Of a DNA stretch of 31,744 bases, positions 25,841 to 31,744 are shown in pieces. The notes below the pieces were generated by a model that was not told where the DNA came from, did no database searches, and saw nothing but the letters and a program-made list of their open reading frames with translations. Every line of letters starts with the position of its first letter. Position 1 is the stretch's first letter. Origin of the DNA: JANOBD01 sp031411495 (GTDB taxonomy: Bacteria > Planctomycetota > Phycisphaerae > Tepidisphaerales > Tepidisphaeraceae); contig JANOBD010000021.1 in NCBI GenBank assembly GCA_031411495.1, positions 1 to 31,744 of the forward strand, read 5' to 3'. A program made the translations under genes and the position numbers.

Positions 25841-26584
25841 ATGAAGCCGCGCCCCGTGCCCAATCGTCACCCGCATTCTGCACCGAAAAAGCCGCCGCTC
25901 CGCATCCAGCCCACTACCCTATGGGACTATCCCAGCCAGGACTACGGCACCGAGCAACAGGGCATCGCCGGCTACAAGGGCGCGACACCCAGCTACATCA
26001 TCTGGAATCTCATCCAGCGCTATACGAAGGAAGGGGAACTGGTCGTCGATCCGTGTTGTGGCTCCGGCACGACGCTCGACGTCGCCCGCGACTGCAACCG
26101 CCGCGCGCTCGGGTACGACGTTCATCCCAAACGAAAAGACATCTTCCGCGTCGATGCGAAAAAGCTCCCGCCGGAACTGACCAACAAGGTCGACCTGGTC
26201 TTTATCGATCCGCCCTACAGCACGCACCTGGACTACGGCGACGACCCGCGCGACATCGGCAAGCTCAGCGCCAAGAGCGGCGAGTACTACACCGCGATGG
26301 AAAAGGTGTTCGCCGAGATCCACCGCATCCTCAAGCCCGGCAAAACACTCGCGCTCTACGTGAGCGATAGCTACGAACACAATGAAGGCAAAGGCAAGTT
26401 CTATGCGCTGGGCTTCGAACTCTTCGCGCTGATGCAGCAGCAGGGGTTCGAGCCGATCGACATCGTCAGCGTCACCCGCCATAACAAGACGCTGGAGATG
26501 GGCAATTACCGCAAGGCGGCCGAGGAAGGAAACTACTTCCTGCGCGGATTCAACTACCTGTTCGTCATGCGGAAATCGAATTGA
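25841..26584 (+). CDS. Orphan DNA methyltransferase, motif order I then IV
   Basis: This 247-residue S-adenosylmethionine-dependent DNA methylase is probably N6-adenine or N4-cytosine specific. A motif X-like segment (TPSYIIWNLI) precedes motif I (VVDPCCGSGTT, about 68-78). The catalytic motif IV DPPY is at 123-126, then KLSAKSGEYY and ALYVSDSY. The conserved tail includes VSVTRHNK and GNYFLRGFNYLFVM. Motif I before IV is the reverse of the common beta-class order and corresponds to the gamma order. No restriction endonuclease or specificity subunit is adjacent, so it is likely a solitary methylase with a regulatory or replication-linked role. The start lacks a strong ribosome binding site. 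It is divergent from the VWA gene with a 134-bp gap. Confidence 0.9.
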   Translation: MKPRPVPNRHPHSAPKKPPLRIQPTTLWDYPSQDYGTEQQGIAGYKGATPSYIIWNLIQRYTKEGELVVDPCCGSGTTLDVARDCNRRALGYDVHPKRKDIFRVDAKKLPPELTNKVDLVFIDPPYSTHLDYGDDPRDIGKLSAKSGEYYTAMEKVFAEIHRILKPGKTLALYVSDSYEHNEGKGKFYALGFELFALMQQQGFEPIDIVSVTRHNKTLEMGNYRKAAEEGNYFLRGFNYLFVMRKSN

Positions 26585-26810
26585 ACGATTGTCCAGACGT
26601 CGTCGGCCTGCTCGGCAGGTTCATTGGAAACGCTGAGTTGCCGCTGTTGAACGGCCCAGTCCCACTGCACTGCCAGGCAGGTCTGTATCTTGGGCCGAGG
26701 TCGATGGTGCCACGGCAATAGCCTGGTCGGATCTTAAGCTCCGCCTGTTCGCGATCGAATTGGATGCGGCAAATCGTATCACCGGGGTGAAATGGTTCAG
26801 CGGAAGCCAT
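26565..26810 (-). CDS. Possible small hypothetical protein
   Basis: An 81-residue frame starts with MASAEPFHPGDTICRI and contains FDREQAELKIRPGY. It overlaps the 3' end of the methyltransferase by 20 bases on the opposite strand. No ribosome binding site and no known family are seen. It fills most of an otherwise empty gap and may be chance. Confidence 0.22.
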   Translation of the reverse strand: MASAEPFHPGDTICRIQFDREQAELKIRPGYCRGTIDLGPRYRPAWQCSGTGPFNSGNSAFPMNLPSRPTTSGQSFNSISA

Positions 26811-26929
26811 TGCCGACTTAACCGGGACATTTGCGGGCCGGATCTCGCCGGCTCGCACCCGATGAACGAATCTTCATTAGAATTTGGCTGCCCGTTTCTG
26901 CGAAATCGGATTCTACTACAATCTCCGGC
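26585..26929. other. Intergenic region between methyltransferase and response regulator
   Basis: These 345 bases hold only the doubtful minus-strand frame (26565-26810) and, near the right end, an AT-richer stretch with a -10-like TACAAT. No terminator hairpin after the methyltransferase was found. Confidence 0.5.
26917..26922 (+). promoter_or_regulatory. Candidate -10 element implying a leaderless transcript
   Basis: TACAAT ends seven bases before the ATG at 26930, so a transcript starting at the usual distance would begin at or next to the start codon. No Shine-Dalgarno sequence precedes this ATG. The -35 region is poor (GTTTCT with a 17-bp spacer). Confidence 0.35.
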
Positions 26930-27604
26930 ATGAAGCTGCTCGTGATTGAAGACGAACCTCGCATGCGCGAATCGCTGGAGGCGGGACTCCGCCAGCACGG
27001 TTTCGAGGTGGAGTCGACAGGCCTGGGCGTCGAGGGTGAAGAACTTGCTGCAAAAACCGATTACGACCTGATCGTACTCGACGTGATGCTGCCCGATCGC
27101 GACGGAACCGATGTCTGCCGCAACCTCCGACGTGCCGGCCAGACGACGCCGGTGCTGATGCTCACGGCGCTCGCCGCTACGGACGAAAAAATCGACGGCC
27201 TCGACGCCGGCGCCGACGACTACCTCACCAAGCCGTTCGAGTTCGCCGAACTCGTCGCGCGAATCCGTGCGATCCTTCGCCGCGGTCAGGCGAGCGAGTC
27301 CCACACGCTCAAGTACGGCGAGCTCGAGCTCGATCTCTACACGCGAACCGCCACCCGTGCCGGCAAGAGCTTCGACCTCTCCAACAAGGAGTTCATGCTG
27401 CTGGAGTTGCTCATGCGCCACCCCAACCGCGTACTCACTCGTCCGTTCATCGGCGAGAAGGTCTGGGACATGAACTTCGACCCGACGAGCAACGTGATCG
27501 ACGTCTACATCGCGATGCTGCGAAAGCAGATCGACAAGGATTTCGACGAGCCGCTGATCCATACGATCAAAGGCGCAGGGTATCGGTTCGGGACCAAAGA
27601 CTGA
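26930..27604 (+). CDS. OmpR/PhoB-family response regulator
   Basis: The protein has 224 residues when started at MKLLVIEDEP. The receiver domain (1-118) has the acidic pocket EDE (7-9), acceptor Asp51 in VLDVMLPD, the switch Thr in LTAL and Lys101 in TKPFEF. A winged-helix DNA-binding domain (about 125-222) follows, with FDLSNKEFMLLELLMRHPN and VYIAMLRKQID...TIKGAGYRF. It probably controls transcription when phosphorylated by the histidine kinase that follows 91 bp downstream. Closest well-known relatives are copper/heavy-metal (CusR-like) and QseB-like regulators, but the signal cannot be assigned. Confidence 0.95.
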   Translation: MKLLVIEDEPRMRESLEAGLRQHGFEVESTGLGVEGEELAAKTDYDLIVLDVMLPDRDGTDVCRNLRRAGQTTPVLMLTALAATDEKIDGLDAGADDYLTKPFEFAELVARIRAILRRGQASESHTLKYGELELDLYTRTATRAGKSFDLSNKEFMLLELLMRHPNRVLTRPFIGEKVWDMNFDPTSNVIDVYIAMLRKQIDKDFDEPLIHTIKGAGYRFGTKD

Positions 27605-27695
27605 TGGGTAGAGGGGACTGGCAGAAGAATATGGTCTGATGTGTTGGCCGAGCCTCAGTGCCCGGGGCCTGATGCCTCATTCTCGATGCTGCTCC

Positions 27696-29234
27696 ATGAA
27701 CATTCCCGAAGAAACTCCCGTCCGTCGAAGCCGCTGGCTGCGCATCTCGCTGCGGCTGCGGCTGACGCTGCTGACGGTACTGGTGTTCACGCTGATCCAG
27801 ATCGCGATCAGTGCGGCCCGCATGGTGTATGTCGAGCAGCAGCTGGATGCCGAGTTGCGGCTGAAACTGGAGGACCAGCTCAAATCGCTGCGCGACAAGC
27901 TCGCCGAGACGGCGCGGATGCCGTCGATGGAAACGTTCGAGGAAGCGGTGAAGGCCGAGCCGCGATCGATCCTGGTCGAGGAGATTCTTGTTTCGCTTTT
28001 CACGGCGGATGGCAAGCTGATCGCGACCAACTGCAAGCCAGAAGTGAGCTTCGCGCTGGCCGGCGGGATCGAAGCGGCGGAATCGAAGTTGCCGGTGCAT
28101 CGCCGGTTCGAGGTGGATGCGCTGCAGACGCCCGATGGCGCGCGCCGGCCGGGACGAACGGTCGCGACGCGGTTCGAAGATCCCACCGGCCGCAGCCTTG
28201 TATTGATTGCCGCCACCAGCGACGAGTTCGTCACGCAGCTCACCCGTCAGATGCGCAACAACATTCTCCTGGCGATCCCGATCGGGGCGATCGCGTCCGT
28301 TATCAGCGGCTGGCTCATCGCCGGCATCGCGGTGCGACCGCTCAATCGCCTCCAGGAAATCGCGCAAATGCTCGAGCCGGAATCGCTGGGCGACCGGATC
28401 GACATCGGTTCGACGGCCACCGAAGTGTCCCGCCTGCAGATCCGGCTGAACGAGGCGCGTCGGCGGCTGGAAACGGGCTACAAGGCCCAAGAGCAGTTCG
28501 CCGCCAACGTGTCGCATGAACTCAAGACGCCGCTGGCGATCATCGTCGCACAGGCGGACCTGCTCAAAGCCGACACGACGCTCCCCGAGCACGCCAGGCA
28601 ATTCGTCAACGTCACCCGCGAAGAGTCGCTCCGCCTGGCGCGGCTCTGCGAGAGCTTCATGCTGCTTGCCCGCGTACGTCACGGCAAGGCGATCGACACG
28701 ACGGCGCGGCCCTACACGGTGAATCTCTGGATTATGGACTGCGTCGGCGATTGCCGATCGATCGCCAAGCAGCACCAGGTCGAAATCAAAGCCACGCTGC
28801 TGGAAGACGATCATCTCGACGCGCAAGTGCTCGGCGACAAGGATTTACTCAGCATCATGCTCGACAACATCATCCGCAACGCCTGCCGATTCTCTTCGCC
28901 GGGCCAGACGGTGGAGATCAGCGCGCACGCGTTCGCCAAGAACGTGCAGATCGCTGTGCGCGACTTCGGCCCGGGGATTCCGCAGGCGATGCTGGAAAAG
29001 ATTTTCGAAAAGAGCGAGCGCTTCGTGCAGGCCGAGAACACGCCGCTCGGTAAACGCGGCAACGGCATCGGACTGCAGATCGCCCAGGGCATTGCGCAGT
29101 TGCACAACGGCGACATCGACGCGACCAACTGCGTGGGGGGCGGTTGCCTCTTCACGCTCACGTTCCCGCTGAGCAAACCGCCGGCGTCCGCGCCGACGGC
29201 GTCGCCGGAAGGTTCGCGGCCCATCACGACGTAG
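27696..29234 (+). CDS. Membrane sensor histidine kinase paired with the OmpR-type regulator
   Basis: The protein has 512 residues from the ATG at 27696 (MNIPEETPVRRSRW); in-frame codons further upstream lack support. Transmembrane helix 1 is about 22-42. A periplasmic sensor region (about 43-187) with coiled LKLEDQLKSLRDKL follows, then helix 2 (about 188-211, LLAIPIGAIASVISGWLIAG) and a HAMP domain (VRPLNRLQEIAQMLE). HisKA has His274 in VSHELKTPL. HATPase_c has the N-box DNIIRNACRFS, G1 DFGPGIP and G2 GNGIGLQIAQGI. A Pro/Ala-rich tail follows. It forms a two-component system with the preceding regulator; the domain order matches CusS/QseC-type kinases. The ligand is unknown. Confidence 0.93.
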   Translation: MNIPEETPVRRSRWLRISLRLRLTLLTVLVFTLIQIAISAARMVYVEQQLDAELRLKLEDQLKSLRDKLAETARMPSMETFEEAVKAEPRSILVEEILVSLFTADGKLIATNCKPEVSFALAGGIEAAESKLPVHRRFEVDALQTPDGARRPGRTVATRFEDPTGRSLVLIAATSDEFVTQLTRQMRNNILLAIPIGAIASVISGWLIAGIAVRPLNRLQEIAQMLEPESLGDRIDIGSTATEVSRLQIRLNEARRRLETGYKAQEQFAANVSHELKTPLAIIVAQADLLKADTTLPEHARQFVNVTREESLRLARLCESFMLLARVRHGKAIDTTARPYTVNLWIMDCVGDCRSIAKQHQVEIKATLLEDDHLDAQVLGDKDLLSIMLDNIIRNACRFSSPGQTVEISAHAFAKNVQIAVRDFGPGIPQAMLEKIFEKSERFVQAENTPLGKRGNGIGLQIAQGIAQLHNGDIDATNCVGGGCLFTLTFPLSKPPASAPTASPEGSRPITT

Positions 29235-29347
29235 CCCATCGTGTCGTGCCGCAGGAGCTAGGTCTGAGTCGCGCGCCCGGCATGTCGATTTACGCAGGCA
29301 GCTCGAAGTCGAGGCAAGCCTCGCCGCTGCTGAACGGCAGAGTCATC

Positions 29348-29380
29348 CGATGCATCGCGGCGAGAGAATCGATGCGCATC
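29348..29380. promoter_or_regulatory. Two 10-bp palindromes upstream of the GH2 gene
   Basis: CGATGCATCG (29348-29357) and GATGCGCATC (29371-29380) are each perfect palindromes built from GATGC/GCATC half-sites, with centres 23 bp apart. They lie 60-92 bases before the GH2 start. They could be a paired operator for a dimeric repressor or for the adjacent response regulator. Confidence 0.45.
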
Positions 29381-29439
29381 CGTATCAGTCAGTGGATTTC
29401 GCGTATGGCTCGACCCTTCAATCGTCATACGCTTACCGC

Positions 29440-31698
29440 ATGAGACCAACCCATTCCCTGCGCGTCGTCGCCCTGTTGAGCGCGGTTTCGATGTTGGCGT
29501 CGACGGCGTCCGCCGATCTGCCGTCCAAGCAGGCGGCGATCATGACGCCGTTTGCCAGCAAGGTCAGCCGCACCGCGCCGTGGCCGGAATATCCCCGGCC
29601 ACAGATGACGCGCACCGATTGGGTCAACCTCAACGGCGTGTGGGAGTACCAGCCCGGCGGCGCGGACGATGCGCTGCCAGCGGGCAAGACGCTCTCGAGC
29701 CAGATCCTCGTGCCTTTCCCTGTAGAGTCGGCCCTCTCGGGTGTGATGGAACACCACGACCGGCTCTGGTATCGCCGATCTTTCACCGTTCCCGTTGGGT
29801 GGACCGGCAAGCACGTCCTGCTTCATTTCGGCGCGGTGGATTACGAGACCGAAGTGTTCGTCAACGGCACCAGCGCCGGCACGCACAAGGGCGGGTACGA
29901 CCCGTTCACTCTCGACATCACGCCGCTCCTCAGCGGTGCCGGGCCGCAGGAACTGATTGTTAAGGTCTTCGATCCCACCAACGACGGCGGCCAGCCGCGC
30001 GGGAAGCAGACGCTCCGCCCCGGCGGCATCATGTACACGCCAACCAGCGGCATCTGGCAGACGGTCTGGATGGAACCGGTCGCCCAGGGGGGCATCGAAA
30101 GCCTTAAAATCGTTCCCGATCTCGATACGAGTTCGGTGAAAATCACGATCAACCCGCTCATCGATACGCTGCCCGATGCGAAGGTGAACGTTTCAGTAAA
30201 GGACGGCGACAAGGTCGTCGCGAGCGGCACCGGCAAGCCGGGCACGGAGATCGTCATCAAGGTGCCGGGCGCCAAGCTATGGTCGCCCGACTCGCCGAAC
30301 CTCTACGACCTGCACGTCAACGTCGTCAGCGGCGGCAAAACGCTCGACGAAGTGGGCAGCTACTTCGGCATGCGCAAGATCGCGCTCGGCAAAGAGCGCG
30401 GCATCACCAAGATGATGCTCAACGGCAAGTTCCTCTTCCAGATCGGCCCGCTCGACCAGGGCTTCTGGCCGGACGGCATCTACACGCCGCCGAGTGAAGA
30501 GGCGATCAAGTTCGACATCCAGACGATGAAGGATCTGGGCTTCAACATGGTCCGCAAGCACATCAAGGTCGAGCCGGCCCGCTGGTACTACTGGACCGAT
30601 CACATCGGCCTGCTCGTCTGGCAGGACATGCCGTCCGCGAACTCCTACGACGATCATCCGACGCCGCCGGTCGACAGGACAGCGTACGAGAGCGAACTGG
30701 TCCGCATCGTGAACACGCTGAGCAATGTTCCCTCGATCGTCATGTGGGAGACCTACAACGAAGGGCAAGGCCAGTACGACACCGAGCGTCTCGTGGAACT
30801 GGTGAAGAAGACCGACCCGACCCGCCTGGTGAACGAAGCCAGCGGCGGCAATTACACCGGCAGCGGCGACGTGTACGACATCCACAGCTATCCGCCCCCG
30901 CGCGCCCCCGAGCCCAAGGCCAACCAGGCGCTGGCCGTTGGCGAGTACGGCGGTATCGGGCTGATGGTCCAAGGCCACCTCTGGTCCGGTACCAACGGCG
31001 GCTACACCAACGTCGAATCGCCCGAAGACCTCATCGAGCGTTACGCCGAGTTCACCAACATGCTCAAGGGCTTCCGCGACCATAACGGTTTGGGCGCGGC
31101 GGTCTATACGCAGATCACGGATGTCGAAACCGAACTCAACGGCCTGCTCACCTACGATCGCGTGCCGAAGATGGACATCGCGCAGATCGCCAAAGCCAAC
31201 CGTTTCGAGCTGACGCCGCCGATGTACACGCCGCTGCTGGCAACGAGCGAGAAGGAGCCGCAGCAATGGAAGTTCACCAACGATGCGCCCGGCGCCGATT
31301 GGTTCAAGCCGGAGTTCGACGATGCGCAGTGGCACGCCGGCAAAGGCGGTTTCGGTACGCGCGACACGCCGGCGATCGGCAAGCTCGGCACCGAGTGGCG
31401 CACCAATGAGATCTGGCTCCGCCGCACCTTCAATCCCGGCAAGCTCACTCCGGAACAGATCGAGTCGCTCTACATCCGCGACTACCACGATGAGGACGTG
31501 AAGGTGTACATCAACGGCGTGCTCGCGTACGAAGCCAACGGATTCAATCCCGGTTACGAGAACCGGCCGATGACGGCGGAAGCGCGAAAAGCGCTCAAGC
31601 CCAATGCCAGGAACGTCCTTGCGGTCTACTGCAGGCAAAACGAAGGCGGGCAATACATCGATGTCGGGCTGACCGTTCGCGAGCCGGGGAAGAATTGA
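29440..31698 (+). CDS. Secreted glycoside hydrolase family 2 enzyme
   Basis: The protein has 752 residues. The ATG at 29440 gives a normal Sec signal peptide (MRPTHSLRVVALLSAVSM, cleavage near ASA, residues 23-25); the frame opens upstream to 29350 without that feature. The GH2 sugar-binding jelly roll (about 60-215; WYRRSFTVP, VFVNGTSAG, SGIWQTVWME), the Ig-like middle domain (about 218-315) and the TIM barrel (about 320-585) are visible. Glu441 in TYNEGQGQ fits the acid/base and Glu502 in AVGEYGG the nucleophile. A second jelly-roll-like domain (about 605-745; WLRRTF, VKVYINGVLAYE) ends the protein. Beta-galactosidase, beta-glucuronidase or related activity is possible. Unlike the cluster at 1-15784, it has no LEPR motif and no dockerin. 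Confidence 0.93.
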   Translation: MRPTHSLRVVALLSAVSMLASTASADLPSKQAAIMTPFASKVSRTAPWPEYPRPQMTRTDWVNLNGVWEYQPGGADDALPAGKTLSSQILVPFPVESALSGVMEHHDRLWYRRSFTVPVGWTGKHVLLHFGAVDYETEVFVNGTSAGTHKGGYDPFTLDITPLLSGAGPQELIVKVFDPTNDGGQPRGKQTLRPGGIMYTPTSGIWQTVWMEPVAQGGIESLKIVPDLDTSSVKITINPLIDTLPDAKVNVSVKDGDKVVASGTGKPGTEIVIKVPGAKLWSPDSPNLYDLHVNVVSGGKTLDEVGSYFGMRKIALGKERGITKMMLNGKFLFQIGPLDQGFWPDGIYTPPSEEAIKFDIQTMKDLGFNMVRKHIKVEPARWYYWTDHIGLLVWQDMPSANSYDDHPTPPVDRTAYESELVRIVNTLSNVPSIVMWETYNEGQGQYDTERLVELVKKTDPTRLVNEASGGNYTGSGDVYDIHSYPPPRAPEPKANQALAVGEYGGIGLMVQGHLWSGTNGGYTNVESPEDLIERYAEFTNMLKGFRDHNGLGAAVYTQITDVETELNGLLTYDRVPKMDIAQIAKANRFELTPPMYTPLLATSEKEPQQWKFTNDAPGADWFKPEFDDAQWHAGKGGFGTRDTPAIGKLGTEWRTNEIWLRRTFNPGKLTPEQIESLYIRDYHDEDVKVYINGVLAYEANGFNPGYENRPMTAEARKALKPNARNVLAVYCRQNEGGQYIDVGLTVREPGKN

Positions 31699-31744
31699 TT
31701 ACGCCTCATCTCCCTCTCCAGTTGTGCAGAGGGGGGAGTGGCAT

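Noticed and set aside
30277..31653. 458-residue minus-strand frame opposite the GH2 gene
   Set aside because: It is rich in Val/Asp/Arg without a domain, antisense to a complete GH2 enzyme.
31710..31738. Possible terminator hairpin after the GH2 gene (CTCCCTCT / AGAGGGGGGAG)
   Set aside because: The stem is imperfect, and the window ends before any T-tract could be seen.

Overview
The window looks like the chromosome of a planctomycete, most likely class Phycisphaerae (Tepidisphaerales/Humisphaera-like). This is inferred from the high GC content, from large secreted proteins with an N-terminal LEPR-XLL-type motif, and from a C-terminal type I dockerin of the form NFDDLLxLAQNYGQxG...LLLLAQRYG. 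No mobile element, CRISPR array, tRNA or rRNA was seen.

Region 1 (1-15784, all minus strand) is a run of six consecutive giant exported or surface proteins. They share a frame: a short basic N-terminus without an obvious hydrophobic signal core, an [LI][ED]xRxxL motif, and an interchangeable central module. The five whose ends lie in the window also share an Ig-like domain, a two-loop dockerin and a short C-terminal tail that is basic in most. The central modules are all different: PPC-like domains (partial gene at the left edge), fifteen Kelch-like repeats, ELWxxDGT repeats plus SdrD-B domains, a BNR/sortilin-type propeller plus a P domain nested in an SdrD-B domain, a family 4 rhamnogalacturonan lyase, and delta-60 repeats plus Calx-beta. 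This cassette of modular proteins is the most interesting feature of the window.

Region 2 (15785-19027) holds a leader region rich in inverted repeats, a small helix-turn-helix protein resembling phage small terminase subunits, and an atpD gene (F1 ATP synthase beta). The atpD gene stands alone, without atpG or atpC beside it, has a textbook intrinsic terminator, and carries a tandem heptamer repeat against its ribosome binding site.

Region 3 (19028-22158) is a translationally coupled pair: a double-domain KaiC-like ATPase and a hybrid histidine kinase with a degenerate receiver at its N-terminus.

Region 4 (22215-25706, minus) contains an APH-fold phosphotransferase, a Gfo/Idh/MocA oxidoreductase and a Tad-like membrane-anchored VWA protein. 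Region 5 (25841-31698, plus) contains an orphan DNA methyltransferase with motif order I-IV, an OmpR-type response regulator with its histidine kinase, and a secreted glycoside hydrolase family 2 enzyme preceded by two palindromes. The PL4 lyase, the GH2 enzyme and the Gfo/Idh protein suggest a polysaccharide-degrading lifestyle, but they are not one operon.
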